DNA from: Apoderus coryli
Taxonomy: Eukaryota; Arthropoda; Insecta; Coleoptera; Attelabidae
NCBI GenBank assembly: GCA_911728435.2
Contig: OU452202.1
Coordinates: forward strand, 13,309,135-13,373,134
Reading direction: 5' to 3'
DNA length: 64,000 nt
Shown: one piece after another, positions 54,300 through 64,000 of the stretch
Position numbering within the stretch: the stretch's first letter is position 1
Layout of the letters: each line of letters begins with the position of its first letter
Notes under the pieces: generated by a model
Seen by the model: the letters and a program-made list of their open reading frames with translations, nothing else
Databases searched by the model: none
What the model was told of the DNA's origin: nothing
Program-made: the position numbers and the translations under genes

Positions 54300-55550
54300 T
54301 ATTTTCACTCTCTATTATGTAAATGAATATTTTAACGACCTACAAATAACACAAACAAACCTGCCTTGCAAATTTCTCTCCATGTTTTGTCTGTTACACT
54401 CTATTTTATGCTGTTACAAATAGATATCAACCCCTATACCTAGTCTCATTTAATTGATACGCTTATACCTGTGCATCAAGCAGAATTTGGATGAGGGAAT
54501 TAATAGAACAGTATTAATAATGTCTTCAAATTGCAATTCGATTAAACGTTATTGGCATCTGAGTTAAGTCAATCGCAGTTTGGCGACACCAACTTTAATT
54601 TAGGGATTAAGATAAATTACATGAAATAGATAAAGTGAGAAGTTCCGTTAAATAAATATAAAACTGATATAGTTTTAGAACTTATTGATCCCCTGAAAAT
54701 AGCGAACTTCTGCCATCTAGTAATCTAATTTACCGTTATGAAGGCCGTTGCCACCATACACTTTTAAAAGGCAGCTGTCTGTGGTAGCAAAAGATCGTTT
54801 AAAGCAGGAATATATCTCAATTTTTAGAGTCTGGATTTTAAAGTTTAATTTAAATAACTCAAGTTTTAAGTGCGAGTATCAGTATTTACATGGTATGTTT
54901 GTCAATTACTAAATCAACTTTACAAAACTTATTCAGGCAAAAAAAGTATTTTACTTCTACAAGTTCACATTTGTAAACTTCTGTCGGAAAAAAAAACATA
55001 GTAGCTCCAATGAATTTTGCACAAAAAAGAAAAGAAATGAACTCCTACATCTGAGTTATATTGGATTTATCCGGAGTGTTTTTACACATTTTCAACCTGA
55101 ATTTAGGAAAAAGAACAGTTTCAGAAAAGTAATATGAAATTCTGAAAAAGTGTATTGGGGGTAAATTTCGAATTATTTCTCGTCATTTATTATAGTACAA
55201 GTGGCTACTAGCTCAGTTGCAGTCGTCGAGACAATGCTTCAAAAGGTTAAAAAGAAATTCAGATCGAATCGAATATATCGATACATTTCTTGCGTCTCTA
55301 TTAATTCTCAGCATATCCGCTTAAAATAAAATGTGCCCGTTAGGTCTGTAGATTTGCTTATAAAAACAATATTTTATCATTTTTTTATACATTTCGCACA
55401 ATGATTGTTTCACTTCGTGGCATATATCAAAATGTTTCAAATTGTCCACGCTAAATCATAACCGTAAATTCAAATCATGACAGTGTATAATTATTAATGG
55501 AATATCTGCTAAAAGGAATGTAATAAACATGTCAGGTAATAATATTCAAT
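54300..55550. other. No gene recognised
   Basis: AT-rich DNA with no repeat ends or coding signal that I can support. Confidence 0.5.
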
Positions 55551-55564
55551 AGTAATATAAAAAA

Positions 55565-55735
55565 ACGTTTCATGGTCCAGTTTTGAACTCGCAACCTTAC
55601 GATTACGAAGAGTAAACCTGAACACATAGACCAACAGGTATGCCATGACTGGTTTTTTAAAATTGTCATTAAATGCAGCCGCCCAGGACCTAGATGGTGA
55701 CCACGGTAAAATAGACATATTCCAATGCCAAACGT
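55565..55735 (-). repeat. Possible tRNA-derived SINE-like sequence
   Basis: On the minus strand TGGCATACCTGTTGG resembles an RNA polymerase III A box, and about 45 bases later GGTTGCGAGTTCAAAACTGG resembles a B box. The region does not fold into a clean tRNA cloverleaf in my reading. It is more GC-rich than its flanks. A second copy was not found in the window. Confidence 0.25.
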
Positions 55736-55739
55736 GTCA

Positions 55740-57330
55740 AATTCTGTCATTTAAAAGCAATTCTGCCAGATTTAGTTCATGTGAATAGTATTAAAATAAA
55801 AAATAAGTATAAATTAGGAGTTTTTTAAGATAAAATAATGTTTTAATATTTGTTTTATTATTGTGGTAGTTGAATTAATTATATTTGTGGGAAAATCAAG
55901 TATCTAATCATGTTCCATGTGCGTAATGTGTGGATTTGATGAGGAAAATGTAATGGACTATGTTAGTGGTGAAAATGTCCAAAAAGTCTGACAGCAGAGC
56001 ATATGTTAGACCGCGCAAGTTAGTATGTTGTTTAAGCAAGTAGATTGCCATCAGAAAAGCACCCACATCTTTTTTCTTTTATCCTGACATTACTTTTATG
56101 AAAATATTGACGATTTGGGAACTATTTAATAAATATTTCCTTTCAAAGAAGCCCCAACGTTGCCTTGCGCTGAATATTTAAACGTAACACTTGTTTTGAT
56201 TTTTAGAAACTCGACCCTAACTTAACCCTGTTTACGTTGAAGATTAGAGTAAATAAGAGCTATCACGTTTTCTTTACAGTGTATGGATATATTAGGCTCA
56301 AAGAAAGACAAAGCGCATTGAGCAAAAAAATAGCTCACATTGGGTTGGGAATTTTTCGCGACATCTAAGTTTTAAAGAAACCAGAACACACTGTGGCTTA
56401 TTGGCATTTTCGTTCTTTGGGCCTAATATTATACGTACAAATTAATGCAAATCCATTTCGCCAATATATATATTTTATCCGAATTTCGTAATAGTTCGAG
56501 CTCCGAATAAATATGTAAATGTACATACATATTTTGCATAAAAATGGTGCAGATAGTAAAAAAAATGACAGTATATTTTTACATAAAAGAGTAATTATTA
56601 CAGAAAAATAAGCAGCATTGCACATTCCAGAATTCATGTCGTGTATAATACCGTGCTTTACGAACGAATGCAAATACCAGCATCAATAATTCCAACTATA
56701 TATCATGATGTGCCAGACTTTCTAAAATTATCTATCGTCTGAATCCATATGGAGAATGTTACTTGAGTTTTGTGATTGAGTGATGATTTTGCAGAACTCG
56801 TAATGATGTGTTGGATGGGATTTACCATGGGAGTACAAGGTGCTAATTTGCAAAATGTCACACTACCGAACTTTTCTTATTCATATAACAATCACCAAAG
56901 CATAAACATTGGGACAGTTATTTACGGAGATTCTTAAGTAACCTCTTACCCAAACTCTGTTGAAGTTCGAGACATACAACGAATAATACCTACTCAAATA
57001 ACTTTCACAATAGGTCTTCGACCACGTATTGCCCGTCCAGTACTCCACTGAGATTATAAAATTTGTTTCAAAAATATTAATAATAAATTTCTGTTCCACT
57101 ATACGCCTGAGTAAACTTTTCAGCTAAAGTTCTACGCAAGTTTTTGAGTTGTATTAACACCCTCTGGTTCTTAAAAGTTATCAGTTAACTACCTGCCTAC
57201 CTTTCTTTGTCTTAAGAAATTCTCACGTACTGCTCATAATTACAATAATAAAAACTACATTATTTGCAGAAGCTATTGCTATCCAACAATATCTCATTTC
57301 AACGGCCTGTAGTATCTGCTCTCATTAAGA
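55740..57330. other. No gene recognised
   Basis: AT-rich DNA. Short minus frames at 56398-56673 and 56881-57099 match nothing I know. Confidence 0.5.
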
Positions 57331-57336
57331 TTTTAT

Positions 57337-57468
57337 AGGTTTGTTTTCACAAGCATCCGAAACAGTCTGGATTCTGCGCATAACGTCGGTGACATGCCCT
57401 TGTATTTGATTTGCGCAGAATCCTGACTGTTTGACGGTTAAGGAGGCTTGTGAAAAGAAACCTATATC
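57337..57468. mobile_element. 132-bp palindromic MITE
   Basis: ATAGGTTTGTTTTCACAAGC, then AACAGTCTGGATTCTGCGCA on the left; on the right TGCGCAGAATCCTGACTGTT, then GGCTTGTGAAAAGAAACCTA. The arms are about 50 bp with small gaps, around a 30-bp centre. One related arm (CAGAAACAGTCGGGATTCTG) is at 13797-13816. Confidence 0.8.
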
Positions 57469-57647
57469 TTCCATCGTATTATTTATTGTCCACATTTCGC
57501 ATTACCTGCGTTTATTTTAATAATTCGCGCGACGGAGACACTTTTTCCGAATTTTTAATTAAAAAATAAACTGAAAAATAATTTCGTGGCATAGCGGACA
57601 AAATTACTGGTGTTAACTACACAAGGGATTTTGTTTAATTTAGCAGA

Positions 57648-57800
57648 GCCTCAGTCTAATTCAGTAGAACCAGACCGCGGCATGGGTCGACAGATACTGA
57701 CGAATTCGTTTCGCTCTTATTATGAGCTCGTCAGAGTACCATAATAGTCGTTGCCCATCTACAATATCGGCCTGCATTGAAGCACAATGACATATACAAC
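57648..57800 (+). repeat. Penelope-like tail, partner of 25283-25400
   Basis: GAGCCTCAGTCTAATTCAGT, GGGTCGACAGATACTGACG, TTTCGCTCTTATTATGAGCT and CGTCAGAGTACC align with 25283-25400. The TCGCTCTTA...GAGCTCGTCAGAG hairpin is typical of such tails. Confidence 0.5.
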
Positions 57801-57946
57801 AGTATATATAAATATGTAAACCGTACCATCTACATACACATAGTAATGCATATCACACCATACAGAGGCCGAAACAATCCAATGTATATGTACCACCAGT
57901 CGTAGAAATAGAAAATAAAATAGTGTAAACACAAAAGGCTAGCAGG

Positions 57947-58060
57947 AGCCACTCTTTCTTTATTTGTATATGCTTTTTTAAGGAAGAGTGGCATTGGCCA
58001 AATCTCTATCCTTTTTGTGCAATTGTATATATTCTACATTTTCACAATAAATCATTATTA
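57947..58060 (+). repeat. Hairpin and ATT-rich tail, possibly a LINE 3' end
   Basis: GCCACTCTTTCTT pairs with AAGGAAGAGTGGC (57947-57989). Downstream CACAATAAATCATTATTATT and ATTTATTTATC is a short-repeat tail similar to the LINE ends at 36399 and 41000. No ORF2 remnant was identified upstream. Confidence 0.35.
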
Positions 58061-58740
58061 TTATTTATTTATCATTATCAAAAAAATAAACGTTTTTCTA
58101 AATAGAATTTTGTGTTCAACTGGTAATTCGGTAATTGAAACGCAAATGTAGGGATGATTTAAATTACGAATAAATGAATGACTTAAAATCGTGATTTATT
58201 TCCTAGCAAATACTTTACCTCAATCTATTTTCAGATTGTTTTATTAAATTTTTATGCAAATATATTTAATAGGTTTTTCTAACAGTTTTGGTGCTTAAAA
58301 CATAATCAAGCACGCTTATTTACAACTACTATACTAATTTTTAATTGGTTAACTGATACTTAAATTCATTTAGTAAGTACGTATAATTCCTCACTAATTA
58401 TTTTTATACAAGATTAGATACTCATTTTTTACATCGTAAAAGAATCTTTTAATTAAGTAAGTATATACAAAATTTTGATTAAAATTTGAAATACTTTTTT
58501 ATATGAGAGACTGTTTACTTAATCCTGCAGATCACTGAAATAATAAGAATATCGTTCTAGGTATTGCAGAAATACATACAAAAATAGCATCTCAGTTCTT
58601 ATACTGATTTTTGTTTATTGATATTAATTAATAGAGAGCGATATTTTTCGCGATTTTAATGTTTCGTGATATGTGTTATTTTGTTTGTCTTATGTTGCAT
58701 CTGTATTATCATAGTAATGTTTTTGTTTTCGAATTTTAGT

Positions 58741-58815
58741 GTCCTGAACGTGGCCTAATAGAAGGCCGAAACGTCGGCAAATTGAAAAATAAAATAGTGT
58801 TTTATATCTTTATGA
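58741..58815 (+). repeat. Penelope-like 3' tail
   Basis: GTCCTGAACGTGGCCTAATA, GAAGGCCGAAACGTCGGCAA and AAAATAAAATAGTGTTTTAT. The GGCC...GGCCGAAACGTCGGC hairpin followed by an A-rich TTTTAT end is the clearest such tail in the window. Confidence 0.6.
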
Positions 58816-58917
58816 GACCTAAAGCCAGCTATAGCAAATAATTATAACAAATGATATTTATCAAACTATAAGCAACTACACAGTAAAGTGTGGTATTGTA
58901 TCAAAGTCATCATTACC

Positions 58918-59195
58918 TCCTCGTCATTTTTGACATACAACCTTAAATAAGTCAGAAAAGGTAAGACATGATACACAAAGTCTAGTTGAAATTTTACGTA
59001 GAATCCAAAACTCTAATAACATATAAAGTGTTTCATTTGAAATAAGCAAGTTAACACCTAGTTCCGGTATAACCGGAAGTGTCAATAACTATTTTACCTC
59101 GTCTGTCCCCGTGGACATAGTTACAATTTCCAAAATTCTATTCTTAGTTTTCTATATACAGATCGATTGGTTTCCCGGTGGGACAACCTGTACAT
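58918..59195. repeat. Repeat family X, uninterrupted copy
   Basis: CCTCGTCATTTTTGACATAC, AGACATGATACACAAAGTCT, AAGTGTTTCATTTGAAATAA, CCGGAAGTGTCAATAACT and TTTCCCGGTGGGACAACC run without a break. The copy at 27567-28985 is split at the point corresponding to about 59030. Confidence 0.87.
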
Positions 59196-59403
59196 ATACA
59201 TATTACATTTTATATGATATTGAGGCATACTATGGAGAGCTAAAAATAATTTTCTTTTCTTCTTAGAAGAATTACCTAGCACAGATTTTAGTCTAATTAA
59301 TTGTTGAATATATCTACCACCAACCTCAAGACAGTAAAATAGCAACATATTAAACATAGGTGTTTTTTCTTTAAAAATACAAAAATTTATTTTATAATTT
59401 ATA

Positions 59404-60895
59404 CACTGCTCAAAAAAATTAAAGGAACACTTTTGTATAACCCTGTAACTTATTAAGTGATAGTTATATACAGATGACCATTTATATTCTGAAAGACACA
59501 TATTTTCTTGTAATAAACCGATTAATCGAACTTTCAACTAATCCTTTATTTGTAAACTAAGATCAACATTTAAAAAAAAGTGCCAATAACAAAATGAAAA
59601 GAAAACATTTTTCAAATGGCAATGTTCCGCTATCTGAAAACAAATGTGTTTTAGTATCGCGTGTGCCCTCCGGCAGCACGAATGACTATTTGGCATCTTC
59701 TTGGCATACTTCTGACGAGCCTTCGAATGTCTTCCTGTGATATACTCTTTGATTAGGGCTTCTGTTAATTGCTGAAGGGTTTGAGGTGGATTTGGACGAC
59801 GTCGAACACGTCTGTCCAATATATCCCGTAAGGGTTCAATTGGATTGACGTCAGGGCTTATCGCTGGCCAATCCATTTTACGAATTTCATGCTCGTTAAT
59901 AAAATCTATAATAATCGCAGCAGTATGAGGCCTTGCATTATCCTGCATGAAAAGAAAATCAGGGCCTATACCATATGCTGCAGGAATAACCTGATCTAAC
60001 AGACTTGCAGCTGTAAGAGTTCCCCGTATCACTACAAGATCGGTTTTTGCGCCCAAACTTATTCCACCTCAGACCATTATCGGACCATCTCCAAATCTGG
60101 ATACTTGTTGTACAGCAGCAGTGGATTATCGTTCATTCGGACGTCTATACACACGCAATCGGTCATCACAACGAGTTGCCATCCCAAATGTTCACGAGCA
60201 AAGTTTAATCGCATAGTTTTATGATGTCGAGTTAAAACAGGTTTTCGTACCGGCCTTCTTGGTTTTAAATCTCCTTCCCGTAACCTGTTTCTAACAGTCT
60301 GGTTAGAAATGGTTACCTGATGAGCCATCCTAAGTGTACTTTGAAGGTCTTTTGCTGTCGCTATTCGTTTTCGCAAAGCAGAAACTACTAAATATCGGTC
60401 CTGAATTTGTGTAGTTTTGAGATGCCGACCTTATCCGGTTTGTCTTTTATATCGTCCAGTATCTCTATAGCGATTTTACACACGTTTGATAACTGGCATA
60501 CTGCGATTAAAATTTCCAGCTACTTGTCGATTTTTTACTCCAATTTCAACTAAAGCTATAGCAGGAGTGACTTCTATCTCGCTAAGATCTCTCATTTTGA
60601 CAGATAATGAATTCAACAACTAAAAACTGTCATGCCGTTGCCCGATGACGGTCTCTAAGCCTTCCGCGACATAAAACCTAAATGTGAATATTTTCACAAT
60701 CACTTTATTTTTTGTACTTGCTGTGGAATATTAAACTTATCTCGAATAAATGAGCATAATCACGTTTATTGTTTAACAAATCACAAAAATAAAATGTAAA
60801 TCCATTATGAAAACAGACTTTTCATTTGTTAATAACAGCAAGCCAAAAAATTACAGGGTTATCCAAAAGTGTTCCTTTAATTTTTTTGAGCAATA
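59404..60895 (-). mobile_element. Tc1-type transposon, full length, inactive
   Basis: The left end is CACTGCTCAAAAAAATTAAA, continuing GGAACACTTTTG. The right end is the same inverted (CAAAAGTGTTCCTTTAATTT ...GAGCAATA, with the terminal bases changed). TA is present outside both ends (59402-59403, 60896-60897). The length of 1,492 bp is normal for Tc1 elements. One transposase pseudogene occupies most of it. Confidence 0.9.
59651..60595 (-). pseudogene. Tc1 (DD34E) transposase pseudogene
   Basis: Starts at ATG 60595 (MRDLSEIEVTPAIALVEIG). The paired-type DNA-binding domain follows (NRQVAGNFNRSMPVIKRV, stop, RYRDTGRYKRQTG, stop, LRKRIATAKDLQSTLRMAHQ, VTISNQTVRNRLREG). At AREHLGWQL about 15 residues that should hold the first catalytic Asp (VLFTDESRF) are deleted. 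After shifts, RVYRRPNER, VQQVSRFGDGPIMV and GAKTDLVVI lead to FLFMQDNARPHTA with the second Asp and DWPAISPDVNPIE with the Glu, exactly 34 residues apart. A last frameshift near 59690 precedes the standard end RAAGGHTRY and a stop at 59651-59653. At least four stops or shifts plus the lost Asp make it inactive. Confidence 0.93.
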
Positions 60896-61121
60896 TAAAA
60901 TTAAATATTGAAAATCTTACTAAAAACGAAACAAAAAAGTGCTGTTTTGGGTAATATTTCTATAGATTTTCCGTTTTGTACAAAACACTGTCTGATGTTT
61001 GAGTTGTTACACTTACCACTTTCCATGAAATAATTAAAAAATATAAATTTAACCTCTGCGCAAAACCCACGTAGTTCAGCATGTAATGGAAAATGATAAT
61101 GATAGGCGTTTACAATTTTGT

Positions 61122-61500
61122 GATATTATGAGTTCGTGAATCAAAACGATCTGAATTTTCTTTTTAGTATCTGTTTTTCTGACGAAAGTGATAACCGTAA
61201 AACAATTCTTACATGGCACTTTTCCTGAGAGATGGATTCGGATAAAAGGGGACAATGGGTGGCTTCTATGTGCACCAGATTTATCAACGTTGGAATTTCT
61301 TATAGGGGCTTTAAGAGATAGTGATCTATGTAAATCACCTGAATAATTAGACGATTTGCGACAACGCATCGTTTAACGAATGAATTCAAAATACACACTT
61401 CGATGGCACAGAACATTTTGCATGGGGGTTGGTGGTGGACATTTTAGACGAAAAGCATTGGTAAGAAGTTCAACAATTTAAACTTGAGTATTGTTGAAAA
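61122..61500 (+). pseudogene. DD41D transposase relic with central deletion
   Basis: NDLNFLFSICFSDES holds the first Asp. The frame then jumps (about 100 residues missing) to VKQFLHGTFPERWIR, RIKGDNGWLLCAPDLSTLEF and LIGALRDSDLCKSPE. In the normal protein these are REFLN..FP.RWIGRRGP..WP.RSPDL.PLDFFLWGALKD. The third Asp is now Glu (LEF). After a stop LDDLRQRI follows, and in another frame CMGVGGGHFRR marks the C-terminal end. It is strongly decayed. Confidence 0.7.
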
Positions 61501-61994
61501 GAAAATGTAAAGCACTTTCAAATTATTTTATTTAAAAATTTATGCAACTGATTGAAAATATCACAAAATATGTTCACTAAAAATAAAATCGACTTGTCCT
61601 TGTGTTTTTCCGATTCTCGGCAATGGGCCACTCTGTATGTAAATACGAGCGTGATTCTTAATAAATAATCTACTACTTATGGAGAAATATGCATCAAAAA
61701 GGGAAATTATTGCGATAATTTATGGATAATATACTTTTAGCTACTATTTATCCTCATTTTAAATTCTAAAGCACTACCTTGCTTAGGAATAGGATTCCAG
61801 TCAAAGTTTGTTTAAAATCTGAAAATCATAGGAAGTCTGAAACATTGTAGGGATAAACTTACAGAACATGTTTCAAAATATGGTTTCAATATTACAGTTA
61901 TATCCCCATTTCGAGGAAGTTCTTTTTTTTTATATTTTAATGTTATTTTTTAATAAATTAATTAATATATTAAAATTTTAGTTCTTAATTTATA

Positions 61995-63058
61995 CAGTGT
62001 ATCCCAGGATAGATGTAACAATAGGTGTGGAGGACAAACATTTTTTTGAATTTAGTAATGACATCTGGAGAAAGGTACCAAAAAAATGAGTTATCTGTTG
62101 TTTTATAAACAAATTTATAAAAATCAGTGTCTTTATTTTACAATATACGAACAAAAGTTGTTTAGAATGCAGTATTAGATCGCCGCATCGAATTTCAATA
62201 TAAAAGCATACTTTTGGAAAAAATACTTTTTTGCAATAATTATTATTATCATAGAATACTTCGTATTATTTAATTTTGTATCTTAGAACAAACGCCACAC
62301 AAACATTATAACACATAATAAATATAAAAATTGAGACAACAAACGTATAAACAAACTGGGTAATTAGGTTTAATATTTTGTAATATACATTTATTCAATA
62401 TAATCACCGCCCACATCCGCACATTTTTCGATCCTTCTTCTGAATTTCTTAAAACTGTTTTGAATTTGTTCTAAAGATAAAGAGTTTGTAGCATTTCTAA
62501 TTGTTTCCTGTAATATTGCGGCATCATTAGGAAGTGGTTCAGCATAAACCAATTGTTTGAGACAACCCCATAAAAGGAAGTCCAATATTGATAAGTCATG
62601 GGATAGCGGCGGCCACTTGATCGGTCCATTTCTGGCAATCCAATTATCTCGAAAATTTCAACCACTGATTAACTGCTTCTGTGGATTGACCAGGGAAACC
62701 GTCGTGTCGCAAATAAATTAAAGGCAAATTTATAAAATCATGTATATCCCTGAGAAAATTTTTCTCTAAGTAAATGTGCTGGTTTAACCTTTCTTCGATG
62801 AAATAAGATCTAATAACTATGTGATATGACACGCCACACCACACATTTACTTTTTATAATATACTGTCGTCTAGAATGAATTCTAAAATTCGGATTTTCA
62901 GATGACCAATACCGACAATTTCGTGATGAAAGAACACGATTGGTTGTGAATGTGGATTCATCTGAAAAAATTATAGAATGATGCTGCAAACGATCACACT
63001 TGTAGGAAATATAAGTTATTTCATGTTCGTTGCATAATATACTATTTGGGGCACACTG
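61995..63058 (-). mobile_element. DD41D-type element with CAGTGTR ends
   Basis: CAGTGTATCCCAGG at 61995 and the inverted GGGGCACACTG at 63058 are flanked by TA (61993-61994, 63059-63060). The ends resemble the CAGGGTGTCC ends of the other DD41D elements but are distinct, suggesting a separate subfamily. It contains a transposase without its DNA-binding part. The length is 1,064 bp. Confidence 0.8.
62391..63010 (-). pseudogene. DD41D transposase, catalytic domain with frameshifts
   Basis: From 63010 on the minus strand: CDRLQHHSIIFSDESTFTTN with the first Asp, RNCRYWSSENPNFR, then a frameshift near 62860 to VWCGVSYHIVIRSYFIEERL, DFINLPLIYLRHDGFPGQST with the second Asp, a one-base loss near 62655, then NWIARNGPIKWPP and LSILDFLLWGCLKQLVYAEP with the third Asp. 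The C-terminus RRRIEKCADVGGDYIE ends in a stop at 62391. The three Asp residues are intact. SPDL has become SHDL. The N-terminal helix-turn-helix part is missing, as in the copy at 27859-28551. Confidence 0.87.
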
Positions 63059-63059
63059 T

Positions 63060-64000
63060 ATATTTTTTCTTTTTATTAATCATTATTCGATGAACCGATT
63101 GAATGATTTTCTTGATATAAACAATTGACCACCTGTTGCATGACACTGGTTTAATTTAAAAGCATCACTTTATGCACACATCTGTGGGGATTTCGTTAAC
63201 TATAATTTCTATATTTAAACATGTTTTCTTTTTAATTGTAACTAATTTTCAGAAAAGTAAAAAAGTGAGCAGTAAAACTGGTTACAACTTTACGGTCATT
63301 TTTTTGTTAACTGACACTGACCAAAACAGCCCCTATACATCAACATTATTCAGAAAATTAGCAAGCAGAAATCAAGACGCTTTGAACTAATCAGGTTTGT
63401 CTGAACACATAAGTTTATGCCAAAAAACTATGGGTGTATTAAGCTAAACTTTAACTTACCTCAAATATCATCATATCATACTGAAAGCATTTAATCAAAA
63501 CCTGACCAACGTGTAAATTTATCTGCAAAATGTCTATTAACTAAGCGATCTTTTTAAAGTTGCGTAAAATTTTATCGGTCTTTTTCCGGACCAGAGACGC
63601 GCTCTTCTCAGTAAGACCAATCCGGCCGTCCGCATTCCAACTGAAGCGCACAATTTCATCGTCGTGACGCCGGGCGTCTGTTATTATACCCCCACCATAC
63701 AGCGATTCTCATTTGTTTTGTGTTTGTTGAATAAATTGCCCAAGACAGATACCACTTCATTATGAGCATTTCTATTTCACTCTATTTCACATTCTCACTG
63801 ATTTCCTTATCAATTGTATGCCTTTGTTATTCCTGAATTATTATAAATCTTTGACGGTATATACTCACGTTATTTAGTTCGCAATGTTGGGAAAAGATCG
63901 TCGTTTAAATTAGGTGAATGTTTGAACATGGAACGCGCTCCGGAATTTTATAGCTACACCTGTGAACCATTCTCGTAGTATCTGACAGATAGTCAACAAA
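63060..64000. other. No gene recognised; CpG-richer patch at 63580-63700
   Basis: The patch includes CCGGACCAGAGACGCGCTCT, ATCCGGCCGTCCGCATTCC and GTCGTGACGCCGGGCGTCTG. It is unlike the surrounding DNA and is not part of a repeat seen elsewhere in the window. It could be a host promoter, exon or conserved element. No frame here is recognisable. Confidence 0.35.

Noticed and set aside
55565..55735. Functional tRNA gene
   Set aside because: A- and B-box-like sequences exist, but I could not form acceptor and anticodon stems; kept only as a weak SINE candidate.
63172..63390. 72-codon plus frame
   Set aside because: AT-driven composition, no motif, no splice or promoter support.

Overview
The window looks like a piece of an AT-rich insect (at least arthropod) genome. 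It holds no long intact host gene that I can recognise. What can be read is almost entirely transposable-element DNA: hAT, Tc1 (DD34E), mariner (DD34D), many copies of a DD41D Tc1/mariner lineage, several non-LTR retrotransposon clades, Penelope-like 3' tails, fold-back and MITE-like elements, and a Sola-like transposon gene with a PHD-like finger. That mix is typical of a repeat-rich insect such as a beetle or hemipteran, but the species cannot be fixed from sequence alone.

Layout: 0.25-1.5 kb is a complete but dead hAT element with a perfect 8-bp target duplication. 2.2-2.75 kb is a LINE tail. 5.5-6.5 kb is a degenerate tandem array with alternating A and B units. 7.7-9.0 kb has mariner and DD41D relics and a 124-bp duplication. 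12.2-13.6 kb is a 5'-truncated LINE with RNase H and a poly(A) tail. 13.9-14.5 kb has a palindromic MITE and a DD41D fragment. 16.4-17.5 kb is a non-autonomous hAT element carrying six 174-bp internal tandem repeats. 18.6-24 kb has LINE, gag-like and DD41D relics and a dispersed inverted copy of the A/B array. 24.7-27 kb has two copies of one fold-back element.

27.6-29 kb is an almost complete DD41D transposon (TA duplication, about 130-bp inverted repeats) nested in another repeat whose uninterrupted copy lies at 58.9-59.2 kb. 32.4-35.1 kb is the Sola-like gene with a probable 5'UTR intron. 35.2-38 kb is a nest: one repeat copy split by a 1-kb inverted-repeat element and by a 1.47-kb LINE with an open 411-codon reverse transcriptase. 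39.2-49.5 kb is a rearranged block containing a segmental duplication (about 40.5-42.3 and 45.7-47.8 kb), 13 copies of one roughly 50-bp motif, a 150-bp recent duplication and an 806-bp fold-back element whose empty site survives in the other duplicon. 50.9-53.4 kb has RTE-like and other RT relics and another DD41D element. 57-64 kb has a palindromic MITE, Penelope-like tails, a full-length dead Tc1 element and two more DD41D relics.

Nothing works together as an operon or pathway. The functional logic is that of mobile elements and their decay. Nearly every coding relic has stops, frameshifts or lost catalytic residues; the most intact frames are the 411-codon RT (36622-37857) and the 343-codon RNase H segment (12186-13217). 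The most interesting items are the Sola-like/PHD element, the 13-copy motif block with its segmental duplication, the hAT element that carries a satellite-like array, and the paralogous empty sites that date and prove several insertions.
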